DNA of 64,000 nucleotides, taken from NCBI RefSeq assembly GCF_003545765.1, contig NZ_QXIO01000001.1, forward strand, positions 496,001 through 560,000. The letters run 5' to 3'. The notes beneath the pieces were generated by a model. That model worked only from the letters and a program-made list of their open reading frames with translations, ran no database searches and was not told the DNA's origin. Below, piece after piece: positions 27,119-37,768 of the stretch. This DNA comes from Colwellia sp. RSH04. GTDB taxonomy: Bacteria; Pseudomonadota; Gammaproteobacteria; Enterobacterales; Alteromonadaceae. The position numbers were made by a program, and so were the translations under genes. Position 1 is the stretch's first letter; each line of letters begins with the position of its first letter.

Positions 27119-30100
27119 TTATGGCTGACATTGTTGAATTATCAACGAACCGACATCACTTCCTTTCGCTGGGTTGTCTTCATTAAGCGTTAACAAGAAG
27201 CTGTATTGCCCTGACGCTAATGATGTTTTGTTATTGTTAGTGCCTGCATCTTCATATGCGACTGAATAGCTGACACCTAAAACAAGGTTTTCACCGTTAA
27301 TATCACTGCTATTGTCTGCTTGTGCCCATAACTGAGTTGCCCAGTTACCATCATCTGACGCAAGCTTAAATTGCATATCGCCAGAGAATTCAGCGACCGC
27401 TTGATAAGTGTTATTGCCTTTATAGTGTAATCGATACGCTTCATCTGCTCCCCAACCTGAATGATCACCTTTAACAAATAATTGACCGCTACCCGCGATA
27501 TCAAAAGGTATATCATCATTTGAGTCTGCCAAAGCAGAACAATCAACTGAAGGAGAAACACTGGTAACAGTTAAACTCGGAATCTCTGATGAAGCATCAA
27601 GGATAAATTGATAACTACCCGAAGTTGCAGCATTAAACCCAATATCGCCACTGGCATTAGTTAAAGCAATAGCACTATTGGTAACATTGAGGTCGGTAAA
27701 GCCTAGATCTAATACCACTGCATCAGCCGAAGTTAACCTAAATGATTGCGCACCTGCCGTAATGCTTAATTCCATTTGATAGATACCATTACCTTGGTAT
27801 TCAAAGCTTTCATCAAGGGTTAAACCAGAATCATCCCAACTCGTCATGGTACCGCGTAAGTAAACAGCGGTATCACCAAAAGGAGCAATATCAGGCGCAT
27901 CGCGTGTTACACCCGCAGCTAAGCCAGTACCTTGTGCACCTTGTTGCGGTTTAACAAATACGGCCGTTGTTAATGCAGGAACAGTAAACGTGCCTTCATT
28001 CAGATTTTGGCTGAAACTCGCCGATTGCACTATGCTGTCTGCTGAATTTTGTTGCACTGAATGCAGCTCAAAACCTTGCGCCGTTAAAATGGTATGAGAT
28101 TGCTCGCTATCACTACCATTAATCACCACAACAATAGCATCGTTTGCGCTGTCTAAATCAGTAAAACCTGTGCCATCGTCAATACTCATCACAATTAAAC
28201 CCGCCGTTTGTTTGCTGCCGGTATTATGAAAGCCAACACGATCTAGCACAGCTTGCTCTGAGGTTAATCTGAACAATGGGCTGGTTGCACGTATACTCAT
28301 AAACTCTTGAAAAATGGCCGATGAAAAAGCAATGTCTTGATTCATTGGCTGAGTCTCAAGATTGTTATTTAAGGCAGACATTTGCGCCCATTTCCCTTGA
28401 TTATCTTGTGCTAGCGGTAAACCGATATTCCAGTTTGACGTTTGCTTAGTAAAGTCTATTCGGTTAAACCAATCGCCAGCATCATAGGTGTTTCTATCAA
28501 GTGATTTTGAACGTATTAAATCTCCACCCAATTGTAAAAAGGTAATACCTTGACTCATTAACGGCAATGTACCTGCAATGTTCTGCATGCGTACGCGTTC
28601 GCTAATGCTTGTGTCATCTTCAATACCATATTGCAGTTGATCCCATAAGGTTTCATTATCGTGCTTTGATACATAGTTAATGATATCCGCAGGATCTTTT
28701 GCATATGAAGGATGATTTGCAAAACTGCTTGCTAACTTAATATTGTCACTTTTATCTTGTAGTGAGTAATTTGCTAAAGTGCCAGCTAGGCCTAAACGCA
28801 TAATATCGATATCAGCAAGGTTTGGAGCGCTATTAAATAAGGTTGCACTTCTAATGACATCACGAGGGCGATCATTAAACGTGCCCACTTCACTTCCTGC
28901 CATGTTATTTTGTTGTGCTTGTAAATAACCTCGGTCTGTGCGCGTCCAACCTTCACCATAAAAGTAGTTATCTGCATCTACAGCTTGTACTGCTTCACGG
29001 GCAGACAAAATAGACTCTACCGAGTTGTTGCTCATAATATCAAAACGAAAGCCGTCAAATTTATAGGCTTGTGTCCAAAGCACTAATGAGTCAGCCATTA
29101 GCTTATCCATCATAGTGTGCTCTGGTGCAGTGTCTTGACAACAGGTCTCATTAATTACATTGCCTGAGGTTAAATCACGGCGATGATAGTAGCCCGGTAC
29201 GACTTTATCGAGTACGGAGTTATCCCACAAACCAGAAGAATTAGTATGGTTATAGACTACATCTAATACTACGCGTAAGCCCATTTCATGAAGTGCTTGG
29301 TTCATTGCTCGCATTTCAATAATACGTGCTACGCCATCAGGATTTGAAGCATAGCTACCATCAGGTGCTGAAAAGTGCTTTGGATCATATCCCCAGTTAA
29401 AACTGTCTATACCGCGCATCGCTTCAACTAATGCCTGTGCACTTTCAGAGTTTGATGAATAACTTTCCATCACAGCAAATAATGTCGCACTATTATCTTC
29501 AACACCACACACAGGTGCCGCACTATTTACAGCACATAAATCGGCTACTGTGTCAGTTAAGTTAACGGTTTTGGCATTATCTTCATTTATGCTAGCAATA
29601 TCGTTTGCAGGCAAGAATTGAAAGTGAGTTAGCCCTGAGTCGACTAATGATTTCAAATGCTGAACTGGCACCGAGTTTTCTTCCGTAAAGGCAAGATATT
29701 TACCACGAGTTTCTGCTGAGGTACTTTGATCGAAGATACTAAAGTCACGAATATGACCTTCGTAAATAATGGCATCTTCTGGATTAGCCACAGTAGGAAT
29801 AGCGTGTTCATCCCAACCAGCTGGTTTTAAGTCGTTATCAGCTAAATTAACAAATTGAGAGTAGTCCCCATTGGTTGCTAATGACACTGAATAAGGGTCT
29901 GTTGATTCAATGGTTTCAAAGCTTTGATTTTGTGGATGATAAACGGTTAACTCATAACGATAGAATAATCTATCGTGATTATTACTTAGTGAATGCGACC
30001 AAACACCTGTCGTTGAGTTTACTACCATGGCATGAGTAGACAATAAGGTTTTATCCGCTTGGTAAACCTTAAGGTTAACTTGTTGCGCCGTTGGTGCCCA

Positions 30101-31327
30101 TAGCGCGGCTGCAATAGTATCACCACTATAACTAACACCTAAGGTAGCTTCGTCAGCATCATCACTGTTTTCAGTATAAAGCGCATCAAGCACACGTGGC
30201 GTTTGCACATACGTTGCCGCAAGCACTTTATCACTGCTGTCATAAGCAATCGCTAGTAGCTTACATGTTAACATTTGCTTGGCTTTACTTGAATCAGCAG
30301 AATCGGCAACAAAGCCAGATAAATCTTTATAACGTGGCATACCTAACTCTGTGGCATTATTAGCCTGTGCCAAGAACTCGATATAATTATCACCTGCAAT
30401 ACCCGCTTCACCATCGTAGCCCATGTCATCAACATCGCTACTGTAAATTCTTACTTTACTCACACTTGTATTTTGTGTGTTGCTATTTACTTGCCAAAAA
30501 ACAGTCTCTAGGTTCACCCAGTGTGCAGCAGTATCAGCAATTAACACGCCACTAGGGTATAGCGTAGCTTGGCTATATAGCTCGCTAATACCTGACAGTG
30601 TCCAAATCATTCGCTCACCGCTTAAGTCAGCTTTATGATCAATGCCACCAATATCTTTGTCATCACCTTTGTGAACAATAAAGTTAGCACAATCACTGGC
30701 ATTGTCTTTTAATTCAATGAGCCAGTAGGCGCCGTAATTAGGATCTAACCCAGATTGAGCTTGGCCTGTCGCCCAGTCGGTTCCAGCATCGCTAGCAAAA
30801 TCAGCATAAGCATCACACTCGCTATTATTCCATAAGTGCAAAATCCAGCCTTCATAGTTAGCATCAGGTCGGTTATAAAAAATGACTAATTGGTTATCAC
30901 CAGCGGTCACTATGGGCTCAGGCAGTGCATTAGGATCAGAGATATTAATTACTAAGCTGTCTTGTGCGCTAGCACTACTAGTATCAGTAACTGAGAATGA
31001 CGCAGAAAATTCACCTGCACTTGGGTAAGTAACCACTGTTGATGTTGTTGCGCTACAGTCTGAGATTGTAACATCATCTAATGTACCACCAGGTGATAAC
31101 ACACAAGAAAGCGCATCATTGTCACTGTCTGCAACAGACCAAGTAAAGGTGACAGCAAAGTCATCAATATTTGAGGCAAAACTGCTAATCGTTGGCGCAC
31201 TGTTTGTTGGTGTTGGCGGTGTTATGGGTGTTGTCTCTTCACCACCTCCTCCACCGCCACATGCAGCTAACGTTATGCTCAAAGAAGTGTAGAGGAAAAC
31301 CTGCTTAACACTGGTTGTTATTTTCAT
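27119..31327 (-). CDS. Multidomain pullulanase lipoprotein, 1402 residues
   Basis: Lipobox LAAC (C23) is followed by six Gly, typical of surface lipoproteins. Then come an Ig/cadherin-like domain (about 45-130), a PUD/CBM41-like starch-binding domain (about 135-240, ILHLWNNSECDAY), a CBM48 segment (LWAPTAQQVNLKVYQ), the GH13 barrel with D763 in FRFDIMS and E792 in YGEGW, and a tail of two SusE/F-like modules (VYLRGTMTSWDD and LFVKGDHSGWGAD). The tail modules match those of the binding protein at 31528. It is a cell-surface debranching enzyme with several glucan-binding modules. An operator lies 75 bases upstream. Confidence 0.9.
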   Translation of the reverse strand: MKITTSVKQVFLYTSLSITLAACGGGGGGEETTPITPPTPTNSAPTISSFASNIDDFAVTFTWSVADSDNDALSCVLSPGGTLDDVTISDCSATTSTVVTYPSAGEFSASFSVTDTSSASAQDSLVINISDPNALPEPIVTAGDNQLVIFYNRPDANYEGWILHLWNNSECDAYADFASDAGTDWATGQAQSGLDPNYGAYWLIELKDNASDCANFIVHKGDDKDIGGIDHKADLSGERMIWTLSGISELYSQATLYPSGVLIADTAAHWVNLETVFWQVNSNTQNTSVSKVRIYSSDVDDMGYDGEAGIAGDNYIEFLAQANNATELGMPRYKDLSGFVADSADSSKAKQMLTCKLLAIAYDSSDKVLAATYVQTPRVLDALYTENSDDADEATLGVSYSGDTIAAALWAPTAQQVNLKVYQADKTLLSTHAMVVNSTTGVWSHSLSNNHDRLFYRYELTVYHPQNQSFETIESTDPYSVSLATNGDYSQFVNLADNDLKPAGWDEHAIPTVANPEDAIIYEGHIRDFSIFDQSTSAETRGKYLAFTEENSVPVQHLKSLVDSGLTHFQFLPANDIASINEDNAKTVNLTDTVADLCAVNSAAPVCGVEDNSATLFAVMESYSSNSESAQALVEAMRGIDSFNWGYDPKHFSAPDGSYASNPDGVARIIEMRAMNQALHEMGLRVVLDVVYNHTNSSGLWDNSVLDKVVPGYYHRRDLTSGNVINETCCQDTAPEHTMMDKLMADSLVLWTQAYKFDGFRFDIMSNNSVESILSAREAVQAVDADNYFYGEGWTRTDRGYLQAQQNNMAGSEVGTFNDRPRDVIRSATLFNSAPNLADIDIMRLGLAGTLANYSLQDKSDNIKLASSFANHPSYAKDPADIINYVSKHDNETLWDQLQYGIEDDTSISERVRMQNIAGTLPLMSQGITFLQLGGDLIRSKSLDRNTYDAGDWFNRIDFTKQTSNWNIGLPLAQDNQGKWAQMSALNNNLETQPMNQDIAFSSAIFQEFMSIRATSPLFRLTSEQAVLDRVGFHNTGSKQTAGLIVMSIDDGTGFTDLDSANDAIVVVINGSDSEQSHTILTAQGFELHSVQQNSADSIVQSASFSQNLNEGTFTVPALTTAVFVKPQQGAQGTGLAAGVTRDAPDIAPFGDTAVYLRGTMTSWDDSGLTLDESFEYQGNGIYQMELSITAGAQSFRLTSADAVVLDLGFTDLNVTNSAIALTNASGDIGFNAATSGSYQFILDASSEIPSLTVTSVSPSVDCSALADSNDDIPFDIAGSGQLFVKGDHSGWGADEAYRLHYKGNNTYQAVAEFSGDMQFKLASDDGNWATQLWAQADNSSDINGENLVLGVSYSVAYEDAGTNNNKTSLASGQYSFLLTLNEDNPAKGSDVGSLIIQQCQP

Positions 31328-31401
31328 AACAAAATCCTAATTTTTATAATCGTTATAAGGTTACCTTCATGCTATCGGTTTGCTTATTTGCTGAACAGTG
31401 A

Positions 31402-31417
31402 TTACATACGTATTCAA
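31402..31417. promoter_or_regulatory. LacI-type operator, pullulanase 2
   Basis: TTACATACGTATTCAA differs from the consensus at one position. It lies between the terminator of the binding-protein gene and the pullulanase start at 31327; TATAA elements follow downstream towards the gene. Confidence 0.8.
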
Positions 31418-31441
31418 CAAAGTCTTTTGTAACTAAGATGT

Positions 31442-31476
31442 AAAAAAAGAGCACTCCCCAAAAAGAAGCGCTCTTT
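31442..31476 (-). terminator. Terminator of the starch-binding lipoprotein gene
   Basis: On the minus strand AAAGAGCGCT (31476-31467) pairs with AGTGCTCTTT (31455-31446), followed by a run of T (31448-31442). Confidence 0.88.
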
Positions 31477-31527
31477 ATTATCAATGCATTTACTGTAAGC
31501 AAGTAGAAACTAACTTAACTTTGTATG

Positions 31528-34134
31528 CTATTTTGCTGTTACGGTCATCGTCTTGCTTACACCATCTTCAAAAGAAAATAGGTAGGTGCCCGCTGGTAAA
31601 TCAATACCAATATTATTGTTTGATTGAACTAACGTTAAAGCAACGCCAAGCTCTACTTTAGTGCCGGCAACTTCAACACCATAGTTATAACCTAGAGAAC
31701 CACCCCAACCTTCATCAGCAACTTTAAACTCACCTGGTCCAGAAATAGTAACTTCCATTGAGTAAGTACGTGAAGTTTCAGCCGTATTACCTGCATCAGA
31801 GCCCATAAACATTAACTGGTTAGCATCTGATGCACCCCAATCGGTAATGCTACCACGTAAATACAATGGTGCTTCTGACACTTTAACAACAGGTTCTGCT
31901 GTATCAAAATTTACTTCAAACTTATAAGAAGTTGATTTTTCTACAACGACACGCATGTTACCGCCATCATCAGTCACGGCAATTGAATCATCGGCAATCG
32001 TTACGTCGTTAAAACCTAAGTTCACCGTACCCCAAGAGGCATCTGCAAATTTAAAGGCGTGGTTTCCGCCCGCTTCTAAGCCGTATAGTACGCTATAACT
32101 ACGCTCACTAGCATTCCACAATACTTCATCAGCTTCAGGTGAAGACCAACCATTTACTGAACCACGAATAAACACAGGTGTTGTACCAAATGGTAAAGCT
32201 GGTTTAATTTCAATGCTAGGCATTTCAGGGTTAGATAAATCTAATACAAAGTCATATTCTGCAGCACTATCAGGTGTAAATGATAACGCACCACCACCAT
32301 TTTCAAGCGCTAGAGGCATACTTGCTGTAATAATATTGTCTGTACCGATAGCACCTACTGCAAAACCAGCGGCTTCATCAGCAATAGTAAAGCTGTACTC
32401 TTCAGCCATTAATGCTTTTCTAAAGACATATTGACCATTAGAGCTGTACACTAATTCAATGGTTTCATCGCCCATCGTTACTACAGGGAATGCAGCAACA
32501 GGTACTTCATTAATGGTTAGTTCAACTGCTGTTGTATCTGTCGCGTTAACTAAGAATTGGTAAGTCTTTTCTTCTGCCATTTCAACTGACATGTTTTGAC
32601 CTACACCTTCACCAACTGTCATGGTAATAGTTTTACCAACACCTGATTGATCGCCACCTTTAATGCTACCGAAGCTTGCTGGCTCTGACCAACCTTCATC
32701 AGCCACTTTAAATTGATGAATCATTGTGCAATCTTCACCCTCAGAGTCATCTGTAGCAGCAACGACTTCACACTCTGTATCGTATAAGTAATTTAAGCGG
32801 TACTGACCTTCACCAGTGTATTCAAACATTGCATCATCAGTTGCACTCCAACCATTAAAGCCACCTTTAATATATAAAGTTGTCTCTTCTGGATTAAAGA
32901 TAGTCACACATTTAGAAGCAACATCAACTGCACCAACACCAACAGCAACGGTATCAGCAGGACACATTAATTCTTCACCTAAACAAAGTTCACCTGAATC
33001 ATCTGCTGCTAATCCCCAACCACATGCTTTGATACCCGACGATGCTTCAGCACCTAAATACGGGTGTTGGTTAATTAATAACATGCCATCAAGAACATTC
33101 ACTGGAAAGTCATCGTGGGCAAAAGCATTTTTATCTAAGTTGTGAAGTACTACATTACCAGATGGTCCAATAGGCATAGTTAAATCACTATCTGAAATCT
33201 TTTTACCTGATGCCGTATCATTAAAAATAATATTGGCACAGTTGCTAGGCTCTTCTAATAGATGCAACTTCCAGTAATGACCGTAATTACCATCAATACC
33301 TTTATTGTCGTTTGCATAGGTAGAGTTCGATCCCCAACTGGCAATACTATCTTCTTGATATGCTGTACAGTCATCATTGTTCCAGGTATGCACTACCATA
33401 TTTTCATACAATGCAGAGTTATCTTCACCCTCAACATGATCTTCATGGCGATAAAATGCGATAGCCTCATTTGCACCGGCAGTTACTTCAGGATCAGGAA
33501 CACCTAATATAGGGTTTTGTTCAGGTACGATACATTCATACGTACCTGTTTCATCAATCACTTTATAATTAGGACATGATAATGGTGGTGTATAACAAAT
33601 CTCTTCACCATCCATCTCTGGTGTCGTTTCATTGACCGATCGTTCAATACGTTGTGAAGGTCCTAAATAGTTTGCTGGCGGTATCGCAGCAAACCACTGT
33701 TCAAACCATTCATCAAAACCGTCACCATAAATAACGTCTTGACCTTGTCCTACTTTAAACGCTTTAGCCTCTTCTTTGGCAATCGCTTGACGTTCTTTTT
33801 CTTCAAGTGTCAAACCTAAAATAGCGTATAAATCTAATTGTTCGTATTTAAAATCTGCTTCCCAAGCGACTTCATCAAAGTCATCACCTTGTTCAGCTTG
33901 TGCAGCAGCTTTAGCTTCTGCTTTAGCCGCAGCTAAATCAGCTTGCTCTTGTTCTGATAAAGCGTAAGAGTCTGGGCTTGCGATTTGAACAATCGACGGA
34001 CTCTTACACCAAAGACCAACCTCTTCAAATACGTCAATTATTTCTGGCTGTTCTTGATCACTACCACAACCAGTAAGTGCGGTACTTACGGCAATAACAG
34101 ACCCAAGCATGAGGGGCTTTAAATTATATTTCAT
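31528..34134 (-). CDS. Surface starch-binding lipoprotein (PUD plus SusE/F-like repeats)
   Basis: The 868-residue protein has lipobox LTGC (C23) and an Ala/Glu/Lys-rich helical stretch (about 60-125). A PUD/CBM41-like domain follows (about 215-330, MVVHTWNNDDCTAY and CANIIFND), then at least three SusE/F-type modules starting LYIKGGFNGWSA, VFIRGSVNGWSS and LYLRGSITDWGA. No catalytic motif is present. It probably captures alpha-glucan at the cell surface for the enzymes and for the TonB receptor encoded divergently. Two operators lie in the shared promoter region. Confidence 0.82.
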   Translation of the reverse strand: MKYNLKPLMLGSVIAVSTALTGCGSDQEQPEIIDVFEEVGLWCKSPSIVQIASPDSYALSEQEQADLAAAKAEAKAAAQAEQGDDFDEVAWEADFKYEQLDLYAILGLTLEEKERQAIAKEEAKAFKVGQGQDVIYGDGFDEWFEQWFAAIPPANYLGPSQRIERSVNETTPEMDGEEICYTPPLSCPNYKVIDETGTYECIVPEQNPILGVPDPEVTAGANEAIAFYRHEDHVEGEDNSALYENMVVHTWNNDDCTAYQEDSIASWGSNSTYANDNKGIDGNYGHYWKLHLLEEPSNCANIIFNDTASGKKISDSDLTMPIGPSGNVVLHNLDKNAFAHDDFPVNVLDGMLLINQHPYLGAEASSGIKACGWGLAADDSGELCLGEELMCPADTVAVGVGAVDVASKCVTIFNPEETTLYIKGGFNGWSATDDAMFEYTGEGQYRLNYLYDTECEVVAATDDSEGEDCTMIHQFKVADEGWSEPASFGSIKGGDQSGVGKTITMTVGEGVGQNMSVEMAEEKTYQFLVNATDTTAVELTINEVPVAAFPVVTMGDETIELVYSSNGQYVFRKALMAEEYSFTIADEAAGFAVGAIGTDNIITASMPLALENGGGALSFTPDSAAEYDFVLDLSNPEMPSIEIKPALPFGTTPVFIRGSVNGWSSPEADEVLWNASERSYSVLYGLEAGGNHAFKFADASWGTVNLGFNDVTIADDSIAVTDDGGNMRVVVEKSTSYKFEVNFDTAEPVVKVSEAPLYLRGSITDWGASDANQLMFMGSDAGNTAETSRTYSMEVTISGPGEFKVADEGWGGSLGYNYGVEVAGTKVELGVALTLVQSNNNIGIDLPAGTYLFSFEDGVSKTMTVTAK

Positions 34135-34351
34135 GAGTTTATAACTCCATTAACTATATGGTTTTAGTTTATGTGCATATAAGTTGTTTTGCATACCCTT
34201 GTTTTAATTCATCGTTATGTATTAAAACTCACTTCGCTGCCTAAGTAGGGCTACAATTGTTACTCAAGATTCCGATTTATTAAATTTGGTAACACCTTAA
34301 AGCTACACAAAGAAAACAAACATGTATATATAACAACCCCTTTGAATCGCA

Positions 34352-34367
34352 TTGAATACGTATGCAT
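34352..34367. promoter_or_regulatory. LacI-type operator, divergent region copy 1
   Basis: TTGAATACGTATGCAT. On the minus strand its edge TTCAAT could be a -35 with TTATAT 17 bases further on, so repressor would cover the promoter of the binding-protein gene. Confidence 0.82.
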
Positions 34368-34381
34368 GGGAATGCGGCCTT

Positions 34382-34397
34382 ATGAATACGTATGCAT
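34382..34397. promoter_or_regulatory. LacI-type operator, divergent region copy 2
   Basis: ATGAATACGTATGCAT lies 30 bp centre-to-centre from copy 1, close to three helical turns, so two dimers would bind on about the same face. Confidence 0.82.
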
Positions 34398-34594
34398 TTA
34401 ACAATTGCTTGTTTTTTGACTAACTTGTTCATACACTAAATTTGCTTGCCTAATAAAATAATAAGAAAACCAATTAAAACAACACTATAGTGTATATAAG
34501 AAAGAAATTCCGATAAATAAAAGAAAGCAACTACACATTGCGACAATGCAAAACATTTAGCATAAATACACTTTGTATTTATTAAGGAATACAC

Positions 34595-37582
34595 ATGAAG
34601 AACTTTAATCTCAGTGCTTTGTCTATTGCACTTATGATAGGCGGAATACAGCTCGCTGCCGTACCTAGCTTTGCTTATGCCGCTGAAGCAGAAGTTGAAG
34701 CCAGTAAAGAAGCAGAAAGCTCATCGAAAAAAGAAAGCGATAAAAAAGCTGTTGAAGTCATCGAAGTAACGGGCTTTAGAGGCAGTGTTATTAAATCACT
34801 GAACACAAAACGTTTCTCTGATACTGTTGTAGACGCCATATCTGCAGATGATATTGGCGGTTTACCTGATGTCTCTATTGCTGATTCATTAACACGCTTA
34901 CCCGGTGTTACCTCTGTTCGAATAGATGGTCAATCTAGCGAATTAAACGTACGTGGTTTATCAGGTGGATTTGTATTTTCTACTTTAAATGGCCGCGAAA
35001 TGGTGTCAACCAGTGGTGGTCGTGCCGTACAGTTTGATATTTTCCCGTCTGAATTAGTTTCACAAGCACAAGTTTACAAATCGCAAAAAGCCTCTTTAAT
35101 TGAAGGTGGTATTGCGGCAACAATTAACCTAGAAACAGCTAATGCATTAGATAATGACGAAGATCATTCATTCCGTGCATCTTTACACGGTAACTATAAT
35201 GAAGCTGCAGCAGACAACGAAGACTCTGATGATTTCGGTCGTCGTTTAACGTTATCGTATCAAGGTAAGTATTTTGATGAAACGGTTGGCGTTGCGCTTG
35301 GCTGGGCAAATATGTTCCAACCAACAGTCTCAAGTCGATTCGTTAACTATCAATTTGATAAAAGAGACTTATCGGGTGCTTATGACGCTGCTCCAGAAGA
35401 AATATTAATCTCTTCAGGTTTTGAAATTAATGAGCGTGGTGGTGAAGATAAACGTGATGCGTTTGTATTAGCATTAAATTACGAACCAAGAGATGATCTA
35501 AGATTCCAACTAGACAGCTTCTATTCAAAATTTGATTCAGAAAAATGGGATCGAGGTCTTCGTGTTTCTGGTATTAACAACGTTGCTGTTGCGGGTTCAA
35601 CATTACTACTTGATAACCCATTAATGTCAAATGGTGCACTAGTGGGTGGGACACTTTATCGAGATCGCGACGGTACAGCCGCTGCTCCTCCATACCCTGG
35701 TTCATCAAGAGATCTTAACGTTCAAACCCAAGCTGATGATAATACCACTGAAAGTGAAATGTTATCTTTTGGTCTTAAAGGTGAATGGGATATTACTGAT
35801 GACCTAATGATGGTTGTTGACTTCTCGCATTCTGAAGGTAATGAAACGTATAAAGATCAGGTTATGCGCATGGCCTACTTTGAAGATTCAAGTGCAGAAT
35901 ACCCCGTAATTGATGACAACATTGTACTTGATTATCAATTAAATGGCTTAAATAATCCTAATATCGCCTTTAATCAAGACTTTACAGACACTGCCCACAT
36001 GATGGTTACCAGTGCTGAATCTTACCCGCATGTAGAAGAAAACTCTTCTGATGCTATTCGTGTAGATTTTGCTTACCAATTAGAAAGTGACATCTTTAGT
36101 TCTGTCGAGTTTGGAGCACGTGCATCGCAGCGCGATTATGAATTAAGCCGTGGCCGCTTCTTATACGGCACCACTGACTATAATATGCGTAATGGACAAT
36201 ACCTCACTTATGGTACTGATGCAGAGGGTAATACTATCATAGTAGATAACTTTGCTCCTTATGCTCTTAATGACAGTAACTCAACAGTTACAAGTATTGG
36301 TGGCGATTTATCAGGCATGCCAAACTTCTTATCAGTAAATAACAATGCCATTTTAGATGCATGGATCCCTGGTGTTGATCGTACTCCGGTAAGAACTTGG
36401 GCACACGATTGGACTATGACTCAAGGCAACCTTGTAGAAGAAGACGTTTTAGCCGCTTATTTACAAGTAAACATTGATACCGAACTATTTGGCTTACCTG
36501 TTACAGGTAACGTGGGTGTACGTTACGTTAATTCTGAACAAAGCAGTACAGGTTTAGTCAGTGTTGGTGCTGGTAATGGTGATGACATCGCTGATGACTT
36601 AGGTGTAATCAACAGTAATTGGCAACGTAAAAAAGTGGGTGGTAGTTACAGTGATATTTTACCATCTCTTAACTTAAACTTTAAATTGACCGATGACGAT
36701 CAATTACGTTTTGCTTATGCGAAAGTAATGTCTCGTCCAGATATGCCAACTATGGCAAACAGCGGTAATTTTGATTGGGTTGAAGATAAAGATGAAGGCC
36801 GCTATCAAATTAATTTGAATAGCTCTACTAGCCCGTTTTTACGCCCGTTTTATGCTAATCAATTTGATCTTTCTTTTGAACATTACTTTTCTGAAACCGA
36901 TGGCGCCTTTGTTTTTGCCGTTTGGTATAAAGACATAGAAAACATGGTAGGTGATGCAGAAGATAAAGACTTCGATTATGAAGCGGCAGGTATTGAAGTA
37001 CCACCAACACCAGAAAACAAATTATACGACCCAATTACTGGCGAATTAATTGATTATGCTAATGGTACTTATTGGCATGCTGAAAATAACGCTGATGCAG
37101 GTTATATGCGTGGTATTGAGATCGGCTATACACAAACATTCTCTTTCTTACCAGGGTTACTATCTGGTTTAGGTGCTAATGTTAACTTCTCTTACACTGA
37201 CAGTGAAATTCAAGTGGAATCTAAAGTACCAGGAGAAGATGGTGCACCAAGTCCAATCGAAGGTCTATCACCTCGAGTCGTTAGTGCAACCTTATTCTAC
37301 GATTGGGAAGAGAAGCTATCACTTCGCTTTAGTGGTCGATACCGTTCAGCTTACTTAAGCCAACAAATCGCTATTGGTGCTGATCAATCAGCTTACTTCC
37401 AAGAAGAAACAATCTTCTCGGCACAAGCGTCATATAACTTCACTGATAACTTACAAGCAGTTGTTTCAGCAGATAATATTACTGATGAACCAAATATCTC
37501 GTACTTTGGTGATACCGCACGTACCGGTACTATTCAGTACTTCGGACGTACGATTTACTTTGGAGTAAACTACTCATTCTAA
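34595..37582 (+). CDS. TonB-dependent receptor for alpha-glucan oligosaccharides
   Basis: The 995-residue protein has a signal peptide (ALMIGGIQLAAVPSFAYA), a TonB box-like VEVIEVTGF, and a plug domain with DIGGLPDVSIADSLTRLPGV and LNVRGL. The long barrel ends in TIYFGVNYSF with C-terminal Phe. No N-terminal STN signalling domain is present, so there is no sign of ECF-sigma signalling. The type matches the TonB receptors of maltodextrin loci in Alteromonadales and Caulobacter. It diverges from the starch-binding lipoprotein gene and shares its two operators, so the substrate is most likely a maltooligosaccharide. Its own terminator follows. Confidence 0.9.
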   Translation: MKNFNLSALSIALMIGGIQLAAVPSFAYAAEAEVEASKEAESSSKKESDKKAVEVIEVTGFRGSVIKSLNTKRFSDTVVDAISADDIGGLPDVSIADSLTRLPGVTSVRIDGQSSELNVRGLSGGFVFSTLNGREMVSTSGGRAVQFDIFPSELVSQAQVYKSQKASLIEGGIAATINLETANALDNDEDHSFRASLHGNYNEAAADNEDSDDFGRRLTLSYQGKYFDETVGVALGWANMFQPTVSSRFVNYQFDKRDLSGAYDAAPEEILISSGFEINERGGEDKRDAFVLALNYEPRDDLRFQLDSFYSKFDSEKWDRGLRVSGINNVAVAGSTLLLDNPLMSNGALVGGTLYRDRDGTAAAPPYPGSSRDLNVQTQADDNTTESEMLSFGLKGEWDITDDLMMVVDFSHSEGNETYKDQVMRMAYFEDSSAEYPVIDDNIVLDYQLNGLNNPNIAFNQDFTDTAHMMVTSAESYPHVEENSSDAIRVDFAYQLESDIFSSVEFGARASQRDYELSRGRFLYGTTDYNMRNGQYLTYGTDAEGNTIIVDNFAPYALNDSNSTVTSIGGDLSGMPNFLSVNNNAILDAWIPGVDRTPVRTWAHDWTMTQGNLVEEDVLAAYLQVNIDTELFGLPVTGNVGVRYVNSEQSSTGLVSVGAGNGDDIADDLGVINSNWQRKKVGGSYSDILPSLNLNFKLTDDDQLRFAYAKVMSRPDMPTMANSGNFDWVEDKDEGRYQINLNSSTSPFLRPFYANQFDLSFEHYFSETDGAFVFAVWYKDIENMVGDAEDKDFDYEAAGIEVPPTPENKLYDPITGELIDYANGTYWHAENNADAGYMRGIEIGYTQTFSFLPGLLSGLGANVNFSYTDSEIQVESKVPGEDGAPSPIEGLSPRVVSATLFYDWEEKLSLRFSGRYRSAYLSQQIAIGADQSAYFQEETIFSAQASYNFTDNLQAVVSADNITDEPNISYFGDTARTGTIQYFGRTIYFGVNYSF

Positions 37583-37617
37583 TTGAGTAATGTAAATTCA
37601 AGTCAAAGTTAAAAGTA

Positions 37618-37650
37618 AAGTGCAATAATTTAGGTTATTGCACTTTTTTT
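37618..37650 (+). terminator. Terminator of the TonB receptor gene
   Basis: AAGTGCAATAA (37618-37628) pairs with TTATTGCACTT (37635-37645) around TTTAGG, followed by T residues. Confidence 0.93.
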
Positions 37651-37768
37651 ATAGCAAATTTTGTCTCACCTTCTTACAACTAAACACTAAAGCAAGTAGT
37701 AGTTTTCTATATAAACTTTTAAGATAGAGACAGTTAATTGCTCATTCAGATAATAGAAAATAATATTT

